DNA from: Microcaldota archaeon
Lineage (GTDB): Archaea > Iainarchaeota > Iainarchaeia > Iainarchaeales > JAGVWC01
Direction of reading: 5' to 3'
Assembly (NCBI GenBank): GCA_018813975.1
Contig: JAHJAQ010000045.1
Location: 1-13,165, forward strand
Length of the DNA stretch: 13,165 nt
Shown here: positions 6,763 through 13,165 of the stretch, piece by piece
Numbering within the stretch: position 1 is the stretch's first letter
Layout: every line of letters begins with the position of its first letter
Notes under the pieces: model-generated
What the model was told of the DNA's origin: nothing
What the model saw: only the letters and a program-made list of their open reading frames with translations
Database searches by the model: none
Position numbers and translations under genes: made by a program

Positions 6763-7851
6763 ATGAGCATTGAAGAAAAACTAAAGACTGCTAGGCTTCC
6801 AGATACTGTTTTGAATGATTTCAAAAATCCTTCTATTGAAGAATCAGATGTGTGCGTATTGGGGGTTGCGTTTGATGCAACTACTTATTATGCCAAGGGA
6901 ACCTGGTTTGGACCGGAAGCGATTATGGCTGCTTTTGATCCATTAGACTGGGAAGACCCTCTTTTCGGAATTGACTTTCAAGAAAAAGTCAAGACTCATT
7001 TTTTGGGTTTATTGGAATATCCTAAAACAATTCAAAATGGAAAGATTCAAAATTGGAGTATCCAAAAAATAGACTCTTTTTCCGAGGAAATGATTCAAGA
7101 CGTACAAGAAGTTACTCTAAAAGTGCTCGAACAAAAAAAACTATTGGTTTCTTTGGGAGGAGAGCATTCCATTTCTATTGGGGTCTTTAATGCTATTGCA
7201 AAAAAATTCAATCCAAAAAAAGTAACTATTATTCAATTGGACGCGCACCCTGATTTAAGAGAAAACTTGAATGGTTTAAAACACAGTCATGGCAGTGTAA
7301 TGAAGCATGCATTGGACTTGGGTTTTCCAATCATTCAAATTGGCGTGCGAGACCAGTTATACCGAGAAGAAATCAATCTAATAAAAGAGAAAAAATTGGC
7401 TTCTGCTATTTTTCCATGTCCTACCATGCCACTTGCCTATTATCCTGTGCGCCATTCTTTTTTGGAATTGGAGAACTTTTTGTGGAACGGGGTTTTTTCT
7501 TTGGAAGCGGTTGATCGAATTTTAAACCAAGTAAAAACCCCTTTTGTGTATTTGACGATTGATGTGGATGGTTTTGACCCTGTTTTTTTTCCGGGAGTGG
7601 GAACGCCGTTGCCTTTTGGACTGGATTTGGCTTCTGCCCAAGACTTTTTATTCCGCTTATTCAGGCATTTCAAAGAGAAAAAGATTCAAGTATTGGGTTT
7701 TGATGTGGTAGAGGTGGCCCCCCAATTAAAAATGAACGTGGAAGAATATAATCCGCTTCAAACAATTTCTACTCTAACCGAAGTTAACGCTGCGTTACTT
7801 ACTTACAAGTTATTGCTGTGGCTTTTTTTGGATCGTTTCAATAGAGATTAG
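6763..7851 (+). CDS. Agmatinase/arginase-family ureohydrolase, 362 aa
   Basis: All signature metal-binding motifs of the ureohydrolase family are present: GGEHS (His135), DAHPD (Asp160, His162, Asp164) and TIDVDGFDP (Asp267, Asp269), with Glu317 in GFDVVEVAP. The PGVGTP stretch after the last Asp is agmatinase-like. These residues hold two Mn ions that activate water to split a guanidino group, releasing urea. With agmatine as substrate the product is putrescine for polyamine synthesis; arginine, formimidoglutamate or another guanidino compound cannot be excluded. At 362 residues it is longer than the usual about 300, with extra sequence at about 66-106 and about 218-245. The 3' end overlaps the convergent MFS gene by 14 bases. 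Confidence 0.88.
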   Translation: MSIEEKLKTARLPDTVLNDFKNPSIEESDVCVLGVAFDATTYYAKGTWFGPEAIMAAFDPLDWEDPLFGIDFQEKVKTHFLGLLEYPKTIQNGKIQNWSIQKIDSFSEEMIQDVQEVTLKVLEQKKLLVSLGGEHSISIGVFNAIAKKFNPKKVTIIQLDAHPDLRENLNGLKHSHGSVMKHALDLGFPIIQIGVRDQLYREEINLIKEKKLASAIFPCPTMPLAYYPVRHSFLELENFLWNGVFSLEAVDRILNQVKTPFVYLTIDVDGFDPVFFPGVGTPLPFGLDLASAQDFLFRLFRHFKEKKIQVLGFDVVEVAPQLKMNVEEYNPLQTISTLTEVNAALLTYKLLLWLFLDRFNRD

Positions 7852-8416
7852 GAGAAGTTGCTTTTTTGGCTTTTTTGGACATTAATCGTATTGAAATCAA
7901 AGCGCCCAGTAACCCCGTTAAGAACATGATAAGAAATAAAACGGAAAAACCAAAATAGAATACGATTGCACCTCCCATCAAGGCTGCAATGCCTTCTACT
8001 ACTAGTGTCATGCCTTCCCAGGCACCCCACTCGGTAGCGTATTTTCCTTTGTCTAAATAACTCGAGTATAATGCATCGTAAGAAGGGGTTAGCACTGCAG
8101 CACTAATTCCTAAAATGATCTGAACCAAAAATAGTTCCGTGGTGTTGCTGACAAAAAAATACCCTAAAAAAGCCAGTGCTCGAAGCAAATAACCAGAAAA
8201 CATTAAACGCGCATAGTGCTTGTGTTTGTCTTCCCATCGCCCCATTACATAAATCAAAATACCCGCGATTATCGCAAAAACTGCCCACGAAGAACTGGCA
8301 TCTAATAAGTCTCCGCCGATTTGCCCTACAAAAATCGCGTAAATGGGCAGCAGCATGCCGCTGGCGAGCGCTGCAAAAGAATCCGCAACTAATAGGGTTT
8401 TGAGCCATTTGCGCAT
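7838..8416 (-). CDS. Half-size MFS-type transporter, 192 aa, six membrane helices
   Basis: Six hydrophobic segments can be placed at about residues 9-31, 42-58, 70-90, 95-112, 132-150 and 155-180. The loop after helix 2 is GRWEDKHKHYARLM, a good fit to MFS motif A (G-x3-D-[RK]-x-G-R-[RK]). The protein therefore corresponds to the N-terminal half of a normal 12-helix MFS carrier and ends cleanly with a basic tail. No second half follows; the DNA beyond is the coding end of the agmatinase-family gene. It either works as a homodimer or is a shortened remnant. The substrate is unknown. The TATA-like box at 8441-8447 places the transcript start at the ATG. Confidence 0.78.
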   Translation of the reverse strand: MRKWLKTLLVADSFAALASGMLLPIYAIFVGQIGGDLLDASSSWAVFAIIAGILIYVMGRWEDKHKHYARLMFSGYLLRALAFLGYFFVSNTTELFLVQIILGISAAVLTPSYDALYSSYLDKGKYATEWGAWEGMTLVVEGIAALMGGAIVFYFGFSVLFLIMFLTGLLGALISIRLMSKKAKKATSPNLY

Positions 8417-8440
8417 GCGTATTCTAGAACGAAATCCGAG

Positions 8441-8447
8441 TATTTAT
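8441..8447 (-). promoter_or_regulatory. TATA-like box for the half-MFS gene
   Basis: On the minus strand aataaata is centred about 28 bases before the ATG at 8416, with no ribosome-binding motif in between. Confidence 0.5.
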
Positions 8448-8745
8448 TCTTTTAGCCCTTTTTTAGGGTGCTTGTTTTAAAACCATTCTCTAAACCAGTT
8501 TCTTATAGAATACTAGAGGATGATTTTTTTTGGGTAGAAGAAGCAACGATACCAGCAGATTCAAAAAGACAAAGGCGCGCCAGAGATGGAAATGGAAAAA
8601 AAAGAAAATGCGCCGAAAAAGCAGAAAAAAGCGTTATCTGCGAAAGCGAGCAGCAGCCTAAAACAAAACCATTTTTTCTTTTTTTTTGTTGAACCCAAAT
8701 GTTTAACAATGGTTTTCTGGGTTGCTATTGTTAGAGGCATTTTGC
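8448..8745. other. Intergenic stretch with competing short frames and a T-rich terminator-like tract
   Basis: About 300 bases separate the divergent half-MFS and GT2 genes. A plus-strand frame from the GTG at 8468 to 8692 and another from the ATG at 8586 (MEMEKKENAPKKQKK) are both open, and minus-strand frames run through the same bases. None has a recognisable domain, and the Lys- and Phe-rich parts simply follow A and T runs. A TATA-like cttatagaa at 8502-8510 and the T tract at 8672-8690 could bound a small transcript of about 150 bases. Confidence 0.35.
8672..8690 (+). terminator. T-rich tract, candidate archaeal terminator
   Basis: Sixteen of 19 bases are T, in runs of six, nine and two separated by C and G. 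Archaeal RNA polymerase terminates at such tracts without needing a hairpin. It would end any plus-strand transcript from 8448-8670 and insulate the GT2 gene. Confidence 0.45.
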
Positions 8746-9456
8746 ATGGCACCGGATGTTTCAATCGTAATTCCTGCTTTGAACGAGGAAAAACGCATTA
8801 AAACAACTCTAGAATTCCTTCGCAAACAACAGTTTGAAGGAACCATTGAAATTATTCTGGCCGATGGCTATTCAAAAGACAAAACAGTGGAAATCGCCAA
8901 GTCATTTGTTGACAAAGTAGTATTGGAAAAGGTTCGAAGGATTTCTGTTGAACGACAAAGCGGTGCTAAGGCAGCCACTGGAAAAATAATTGCTTTTACA
9001 GATGCTGACAGCCAAGCCCCTAATAATTGGGTACAGTCTATTTGGAATGCTTTTGAAAAAAATCCCAAAGCCTCTTTTGTATACGGTCCTGTTTTTGTGC
9101 ATGACGTTCCAAAATGGGAAATGGTATTGGATAAAATTGCCATGAAAATAATGCTGCAGTTTTTTCATTGGATTGGAAACTTTTCTCCAATTGGTTCTAA
9201 TATTGCCTTGCCCAAAAAAGTTTTCAACCAAATCGGGGGGTTTGATACTAGCATGGTAACGTGCGAGGACTTGGAACTGGCAAAACGAGCTCAAAAGGCC
9301 GGCAAACTCGTGTACGATTCAAAAGTAACCATGACTGTTTCTGCGCGTAGAATCAAAGAATGGGGTTATTCCAAATACGTTTGGTTTCACTTAACAAACG
9401 GATACAAGTTTCACAAAACAGGAAGGGGAAGAGACCATTACGAGGATGTTCGCTAA
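8746..9456 (+). CDS. Family 2 glycosyltransferase, 236 aa
   Basis: The start DVSIVIPALNEEKRI is the GT-A nucleotide-sugar binding strand of GT2 enzymes. ADGYSKD (near residue 40), TDADS (Asp86 and Asp88, the DxD metal/UDP motif) and CEDLELAKRAQKAG (Glu174-Asp175, the acceptor-side catalytic pair) follow at the expected distances. No membrane helix is evident, so the enzyme is cytosolic or peripheral. The ATG at 8746 is preferred over a start eight codons earlier because the GT2 fold begins right after it and gagg lies 8 bases upstream. This is one of the few Shine-Dalgarno-like sites in the window. It ends 1 base from the convergent methyltransferase stop. Acceptor and sugar are unknown. Confidence 0.87.
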   Translation: MAPDVSIVIPALNEEKRIKTTLEFLRKQQFEGTIEIILADGYSKDKTVEIAKSFVDKVVLEKVRRISVERQSGAKAATGKIIAFTDADSQAPNNWVQSIWNAFEKNPKASFVYGPVFVHDVPKWEMVLDKIAMKIMLQFFHWIGNFSPIGSNIALPKKVFNQIGGFDTSMVTCEDLELAKRAQKAGKLVYDSKVTMTVSARRIKEWGYSKYVWFHLTNGYKFHKTGRGRDHYEDVR

Positions 9457-9457
9457 G

Positions 9458-10081
9458 CTATTTTTTAGAACAAAGCACGCCAATTTCCCAAAAACCGCGA
9501 GCTGATTTAATCACTTTCAAACCGTTTTCTTTGCACAATATTTTCAAATCTTGTAAAGAATAGGGTTTTTCGAATCCAAGATTCCATAATCGAAGTGCTT
9601 TCATGGTCTTGGTTATTACTTTATAGCGCTTGGATTTTCGCGGCACTACTAGAATAACAAAACCGTTTTTTTTGGCGCTATTTTTGTGTACTTGAATGAG
9701 TTTTTCTTGGGTTTTGCCTTCAAAATGTTCGATTAATCCATCGGAAAAAACCAAGTCATACTTGTTTTTTTCTTTTAAGCGAAAGGCATCCATTCGTTTA
9801 TACTGTAATTTTTTGTTGGCAAAGCTCTTGTCAAAAAACTTTTTGGCTTCGCAAGAATTATCTATTATTGTACAATTGCACTTGTAATAATCCAAAAATC
9901 GAACACTCAATCCTCCAGTTCCCCCGCCTAATTCGAGTACTTTGGATTTGGTGTTTAAGCGTTTTCCAATCAAGTCGCGGTACATTTTGAATTGTTTTGA
10001 CTGTATTTTTTCGTAGAATGTGCGCAAGGTTTCCATGCTTTTCCAATGCCTATCCCAATCAGATCCTTTGTTTGCGGGCAT
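9458..10081 (-). CDS. SAM-dependent class I methyltransferase, 207 aa
   Basis: Motif I VLELGGGTGGLSVRF (from residue 48) is the Rossmann SAM-binding loop. IIDNS (about 72-76) is the acidic strand after it, YKRMDAF (about 94-100) is motif III, and YDLVFSDGLIEHF (about 108-120) is motif IV. The frame is open upstream, but the ATG at 10081 is chosen because a TATA-like box is centred about 28 bases before it and the alternative would overlap the divergent glycosyltransferase. Small methyltransferases of this kind often modify sugars, lipids or other small molecules. Its position between two glycosyltransferases suggests glycan or lipid decoration, which is inference. Confidence 0.85.
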   Translation of the reverse strand: MPANKGSDWDRHWKSMETLRTFYEKIQSKQFKMYRDLIGKRLNTKSKVLELGGGTGGLSVRFLDYYKCNCTIIDNSCEAKKFFDKSFANKKLQYKRMDAFRLKEKNKYDLVFSDGLIEHFEGKTQEKLIQVHKNSAKKNGFVILVVPRKSKRYKVITKTMKALRLWNLGFEKPYSLQDLKILCKENGLKVIKSARGFWEIGVLCSKK

Positions 10082-10104
10082 GCAAAAACTAGTTTGAACC
10101 AATA

Positions 10105-10113
10105 GTTTTAAAC
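10105..10113. promoter_or_regulatory. Shared near-palindromic TATA-like element between divergent genes
   Basis: The sequence gttttaaac has its tttaaa core at 10107-10112. The core centre is 28.5 bases from the methyltransferase ATG (10081) and 27.5 bases from the GT4 ATG (10137). No other good TATA candidate exists in the 55-base gap, so one box may direct leaderless transcription both ways. Confidence 0.6.
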
Positions 10114-10136
10114 CCTTCACTCTTGAAATTGTTGGC

Positions 10137-11312
10137 ATGAAGAAAAAGAAAAAGCTTCGAATAGCGATTTTTTCGGATAGTTTTTTTCCAACTATTGATG
10201 GGGTTGTAACCAGTATTGTTACTACTGCCAATGTGCTTTCCAAAAAAGGCCATTCTGTAATGATTTTTGCGCCAAAACCCCCAAAAAAGCAAAAGCTTCC
10301 TTTGCACAAAAAAGTTCGTGTTTCTTGGATAAGAGCGGTTTCGCTTTCTACTTATGGTCAGTATCGTGTTTCGCCACCGGTTTCTTTTTCTGCTCAAAAA
10401 AAATTTGAAAAGTTTGCGCCTGATGTAGTGCATTGTCACACGCCCTTTTCCCTCGGCTGGATTGGCTTGGGATTGGGAAAAAAACTAGGGGTTTCTGTTA
10501 TTGCAACCTATCATACGCTATTACCGGATTTTTTAGTGTACTTGCCTATTCCTTATTTTAACAAAAGCAATTTTGCGAAAAAGATTGCATGGGCGTATAC
10601 TAATTTTTTTTATAACCAAGCCGATTTAGTGACTACTCCGAGCAAAGCAATGGCGTCTCAACTCAAAAAACATGATTGTCCTGCGATTGCCTTGTCCAAT
10701 CCAATTCAATTTTCTTTTTTTAATCGTTATGCTAAAACCAAAAGGCCTTCTTTGAAAAAAGAATTGCGCTTGGTGTATTTTGGCAGGATTAGTTTTGAAA
10801 AAAACTTAGAGGTTTTAATTGAAAGTCTCAAGTTTTTGCTCGCCAAAAAGATTCCAGTTAAACTTGTATTGGTGGGGGATGGTCCTGCTAGAAAGTCTTT
10901 GAAAAAAACCGCTAAAAATCTTGGCGTTTCCAAAAAAGTATTGTTTACGGGAATGTTGCGTCACCAAAAACTTGCCAAAAGAGTGGCAAGCTGTCATATC
11001 ATGGTAACGCCTTCTACGATTGAAACCCAGGGCTTAACGATTATTGAAGGCATGGCTGCTGGTTTGCCTTGTGTGGGCACTAATTTTTTAGCAATCCCCG
11101 TGGTCGTAAAGAATGGTCAGAATGGTTTTTTGTTTCCACCATTCGACCCGAAAGCGTGTGCAGAAAAAATCGAAAAAATCTATCGTTCTAAATCCTTGTA
11201 CAAAAAGCTTTCTAAGAACGCGGTTAAAACCGCCAAGCCCTATGCCGCTGAAACCATTGCATTGGAATGGGAAAAAACCTATTCCAAAATCGCTCGAAAA
11301 AAAAGCCAATAA
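10137..11312 (+). CDS. Family 4 glycosyltransferase, 391 aa
   Basis: The N-terminal half has RIAIFSDSFFPTIDGVVTSI (residues 8-27), which carries the glycine/hydrophobic loop typical of GT4 lipid glycosyltransferases. PDVVHCHTPFSLG follows, then ATYHTLLPDFL. The C-terminal nucleotide-sugar domain has VYFGRISFEKN (213-223), LVLVGDGP (243-250) and ETQGLTIIE (E-x7-E at 296 and 304). Length and layout match diacylglycerol glucosyl- or mannosyltransferases such as the MGS and PimB groups, so a membrane-lipid or lipid-linked acceptor is likely but not proven. The basic N-terminus may help peripheral membrane binding. It is divergent from the methyltransferase and is followed by the sigma-like gene after a short gap. 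Confidence 0.9.
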   Translation: MKKKKKLRIAIFSDSFFPTIDGVVTSIVTTANVLSKKGHSVMIFAPKPPKKQKLPLHKKVRVSWIRAVSLSTYGQYRVSPPVSFSAQKKFEKFAPDVVHCHTPFSLGWIGLGLGKKLGVSVIATYHTLLPDFLVYLPIPYFNKSNFAKKIAWAYTNFFYNQADLVTTPSKAMASQLKKHDCPAIALSNPIQFSFFNRYAKTKRPSLKKELRLVYFGRISFEKNLEVLIESLKFLLAKKIPVKLVLVGDGPARKSLKKTAKNLGVSKKVLFTGMLRHQKLAKRVASCHIMVTPSTIETQGLTIIEGMAAGLPCVGTNFLAIPVVVKNGQNGFLFPPFDPKACAEKIEKIYRSKSLYKKLSKNAVKTAKPYAAETIALEWEKTYSKIARKKSQ

Positions 11313-11333
11313 GCCTTGATTGGTTTCCTAATT

Positions 11334-11343
11334 GTTTTTATCC
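11334..11343 (+). promoter_or_regulatory. TATA-like box for the repeat/sigma-like gene
   Basis: The element gtttttatcc is centred about 27 bases before the GTG at 11365. This supports GTG as a leaderless start over the TTG at 11332. Confidence 0.45.
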
Positions 11344-11364
11344 TTGAAAGGAACCTATTATATT

Positions 11365-12888
11365 GTGCTTAAAAAATCTTTTCGTCGGGGAGCGGGTGTA
11401 AAGCACCCATTTGCTAATTGGAATGCCCTAAAGCCAGAGTTAGATGCTATAATTGCTCGATTGGGGCATTTTCCAAGCGATGGGGAGCTAGCGCAACTAG
11501 GGCGATATGATGTTCGAAACGCGATCCGTGATCATCATGGCGGTTTTTTAAAAGCACAACAAAAAATGGGGTTGGTTCCAAAAAAGAAAACTGGTGCATT
11601 ATCCCTGGCTATTTGGGAAAATTTTTCCAGTGACGTTGCAGCGATTGTACAAAAGCTGGGAAGATTTCCCACTCGAATCGATTTTGAGCGGTTAAATCGG
11701 ATTGATGTGTGGGCTCATATGAAAACCCATGGGGGAGTGGATGCCGTACGAAAGCGAATGGGTTTTGCATTGGGACAAAAAAAAGGTGTGCGAAGTTTGA
11801 AACATTGGACTAATTTTGAACAAGAACTGCGAGGGGTTTGGCAAGCATTGGGGCATTATCCGACTTGGATTGAATTGGAAGAGTTTGGTCGTGATGACAT
11901 TCTTGGCTCGTTTAGGTATCATGGTGGCGCAAACAAGGTTAGAAAAAAACTTGGAGTTCCTCTCGTATTAAAGAGCGGGGAATACACGCTTCGAAAATGG
12001 CCTAACTTAAGAGCAGAACTAATAGGAATAATTAGAGAACATGGGCGATTCCCATCTTATCAACAATTAGTTGCAATGGGCAGAAGCGATATCGCAAGAG
12101 CGATTATTATTTTTCCTGGCGGAACCAATGCCGTTCGAAGAAAATTTGGTCTAAAACCATTGAAAAGGCCTCCGCCAGAATCGTTTAGATCGTGGCAAAA
12201 TGCGAGGCAACAATTGCAAATAGTGTTTGATGTGTTTGGGCATTTTTCTACCGAAGCCGAATTGGTTGCAACGGGCAATGCTTCTTTATTACAAGCTATT
12301 CGAGACTATCATGGCGGATTGCGAAGCGCAAAAGCGCGTTTTTTGGGTCTAAAAGAAAAACCAACCGCAAAAAGGATTAGAGTTACTGCAAAAGAAAGAA
12401 GGCTTTTTTTGAATGCAAAGCGCGGTGGTGGAAAAGAAAAATTATTATTGATCGATCGTTTAGAACCAATAATTAGAAGAGCTATTAGGATAGAACTACA
12501 TACAATAGGGTATCGAGAATCACCAGAAGATTTGCACCAACAAGCCATTGTAGGACTTTTAAGTTCTTTAGAAAGAAATTCAACTCCCGACCAATTTTTT
12601 GGGGGGATTGGAAGGGTGATTCGAGGAGAGCTAAAAAGATTAGTGCGAAGAGAAAGTGGTTTTCATTTTCCGCGAAAAGAATTCTATCAGATTACTGTCA
12701 TCGCCCAGGTCGCCGCGCGATTACGCGTATCGCTTGGACGAGAACCATCCGCAGAAGAGATCGCTCAAGCCACTACTATTTCAATACCCCAAATTATTAG
12801 TTTGAAAAAGCGCTATCCTCGCTCGTTATTCCAAACCGATAAAAAAGGCCACCCCCTGATAGCCAGAATTCGCCAAAAAAACCCCTAA
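11365..12888 (+). CDS. Five helical repeats fused to a sigma-70-like region 2/region 3 module, 507 aa
   Basis: From the GTG start, residues about 16-334 hold five copies of a roughly 65-residue unit with the consensus W-x-N-x4-L...LGxFPT...EL...GRxDI..AI...HGG...VRKKxGL. The units resemble small helical DNA-binding repeats such as those found next to homing endonucleases. Residues about 355-432 read like sigma region 2: PEDLHQQAIVGLLSSLER matches the EDLxQEGxxGLLRAxER helix, and FFGGIGRVIRGELKRLVRR matches FSTYAxxRIRGxIxRxLRR. Residues about 437-484 (PRKEF...RLRVSLGREPSAEEIAQATTISIPQI) match sigma region 3 of SigB/FliA proteins. No region 4 follows, and the aromatic promoter-melting residues of region 2.3 are mostly absent. 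A role in transcription control or DNA binding is inferred; a host sigma function would be unexpected in an archaeon. Composition matches the neighbours. Confidence 0.8.
   Translation: MLKKSFRRGAGVKHPFANWNALKPELDAIIARLGHFPSDGELAQLGRYDVRNAIRDHHGGFLKAQQKMGLVPKKKTGALSLAIWENFSSDVAAIVQKLGRFPTRIDFERLNRIDVWAHMKTHGGVDAVRKRMGFALGQKKGVRSLKHWTNFEQELRGVWQALGHYPTWIELEEFGRDDILGSFRYHGGANKVRKKLGVPLVLKSGEYTLRKWPNLRAELIGIIREHGRFPSYQQLVAMGRSDIARAIIIFPGGTNAVRRKFGLKPLKRPPPESFRSWQNARQQLQIVFDVFGHFSTEAELVATGNASLLQAIRDYHGGLRSAKARFLGLKEKPTAKRIRVTAKERRLFLNAKRGGGKEKLLLIDRLEPIIRRAIRIELHTIGYRESPEDLHQQAIVGLLSSLERNSTPDQFFGGIGRVIRGELKRLVRRESGFHFPRKEFYQITVIAQVAARLRVSLGREPSAEEIAQATTISIPQIISLKKRYPRSLFQTDKKGHPLIARIRQKNP
11410..12366 (+). 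repeat. Five-unit tandem protein repeat (about 65 codons each)
   Basis: Units begin near 11410, 11611, 11806, 11998 and 12193. Each contains a LG[HR][FY]P[ST]-type turn (unit 5 HFST, unit 4 HGRFPS), an EL...G helix, an AI-x-x-H/F helix and an HGG/PGG turn before a basic [VL]RKK-like helix. The units have diverged in DNA, so the array is old rather than recently expanded. Linkers between units are basic. Confidence 0.8.
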
Positions 12889-13031
12889 AATTCTCGTAAT
12901 ATAGCTTTTTATACTCCGAGGACAGGTAATACATATACAATAACAATAAGCTACCGGAATGGGGTTTATTGTCTGATTCGTTGTAACCAATTGGGGCAAG
13001 GCCTCGGCATTGCCTAATATTGGGAGAATCA

Positions 13032-13050
13032 CAGCCTTTTCCAAAGGCTG
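13032..13050 (+). other. Perfect hairpin, 8-bp stem and 3-nt loop
   Basis: The arm cagccttt (13032-13039) pairs exactly with aaaggctg (13043-13050), loop TCC. It stands five bases before the next hairpin. Confidence 0.7.
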
Positions 13051-13055
13051 GCGAA

Positions 13056-13078
13056 AGGTCCTGTTTTCAACAGGACTT
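13056..13078 (+). other. Hairpin, 10-bp stem with one G-U pair and 3-nt loop
   Basis: The arm aggtcctgtt (13056-13065) pairs with aacaggactt (13069-13078), loop TTC. The tight tandem arrangement with the preceding hairpin suggests a folded RNA or a protein-binding array. Confidence 0.7.
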
Positions 13079-13140
13079 GCTTCGCAGGGCAAAGGGGACT
13101 GATTTTTTTAAGTGAGTCCTCGACGTGTCCAAAATTCAGT

Positions 13141-13162
13141 CTTTTTTGCAATTGCAAAAAAG
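13141..13162. terminator. 22-bp perfect palindrome, possible bidirectional terminator
   Basis: The half-site cttttttgcaa is followed directly by its reverse complement, so both strands read the same. T runs on both strands would allow termination either way; a protein operator is the alternative. Confidence 0.5.
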
Positions 13163-13165
13163 CAC

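Larger units (their letters stand above)
12905..13165 (+). ncRNA. Hairpin-rich non-coding region, candidate structured RNA
   Basis: No gene was found after 12888. A TATA-like ctttttatac (about 12906-12915) is followed by about 200 bases holding two perfect short-loop hairpins, a weaker stem (ggcaa/ttgcc near 12993-13015), a 6-bp outer pairing (gactga at 13097-13102 with tcagtc at 13136-13141) and a final palindrome. I compared it by eye with RNase P, SRP and tRNA signatures and saw none. The minus-strand frame across it has no recognisable domain. Confidence 0.35.

Noticed and set aside
8103..8408. Minus-strand 101-codon frame inside the half-MFS gene
   Set aside because: It is an alternative frame of the MFS gene with Cys/Arg/His-rich content and no domain.
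10082..10309. N-terminal extension of the methyltransferase
   Set aside because: The frame is open, but it overlaps the divergent GT4 gene, lacks methyltransferase-like sequence, and a TATA-like box fits the ATG at 10081.
11332..11364. TTG start at 11332 for the sigma-like gene
   Set aside because: It falls inside the likely TATA-like element; the GTG at 11365 has the right spacing for a leaderless start.
11410..12366. CRISPR array or recent DNA tandem repeat
   Set aside because: The periodicity is only at protein level; DNA units differ and the frame is continuous.
12826..13092. Minus-strand 88-codon frame at the right end
   Set aside because: It overlaps the end of the sigma-like gene and the hairpin cluster, has no recognisable domain, and its residues follow the inverted-repeat structure.
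12889..13165. RNase P RNA, SRP RNA or tRNA in the right-end hairpin region
   Set aside because: None of the conserved signatures I know (P4 box, SRP helix 8 loop, tRNA T-loop) could be found.

Overview
The window looks like a chromosomal segment of an archaeon, most likely a small-genome, DPANN-type lineage; the phylum cannot be fixed from sequence alone. Three things support this. A large secreted protein starts with a class III (QxSxE, pilin-type) signal peptide, which is an archaeal hallmark. Most genes have an AT-rich TATA-like box centred about 25-29 bases before the start codon and no Shine-Dalgarno sequence, which is the leaderless archaeal pattern. A small toxin/antitoxin pair resembles archaeal RelE/RelB families. 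No rRNA, tRNA, CRISPR array or insertion sequence was recognised.

Layout. 1-2340: the 3' part of an SF1 (UvrD-like) helicase fused to a PD-(D/E)XK nuclease, clearly more AT-rich than the rest and open at the left edge. 2341-3340: a small island in which two near-identical direct repeats of about 92 bp bracket two strong hairpins, a 45-codon RelB-like antitoxin (+) and a convergent RelE-like toxin (-). 3477-3896: a minus-strand pair, a two-helix membrane protein followed by a 58-residue zinc ribbon. 3993-6701: a 902-residue class III signal-peptide protein with four six-cysteine domains and a beta-helix, probably a surface or pilus-associated adhesin. 6763-7851: an agmatinase/arginase-family enzyme. 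7838-8416 (-): a half-size, six-helix MFS protein. 8746-11312: two glycosyltransferases (GT2, GT4) around a SAM methyltransferase, a plausible envelope-glycan group. 11365-12888: five tandem helical repeats joined to a sigma-70-like region 2/region 3 module. 12889-13165: non-coding DNA dense in perfect hairpins.

The most striking item is the last gene. Archaea initiate with TBP/TFB and are not known to use sigma factors, yet the C-terminal about 130 residues read like bacterial sigma regions 2 and 3 (SigB/FliA style) without region 4, where a fivefold repeat array takes the place of a normal promoter-reading module. Other points worth checking are the convergent toxin/antitoxin pair inside direct repeats, a symmetric TATA element serving two divergent leaderless genes, and the hairpin-rich right end.
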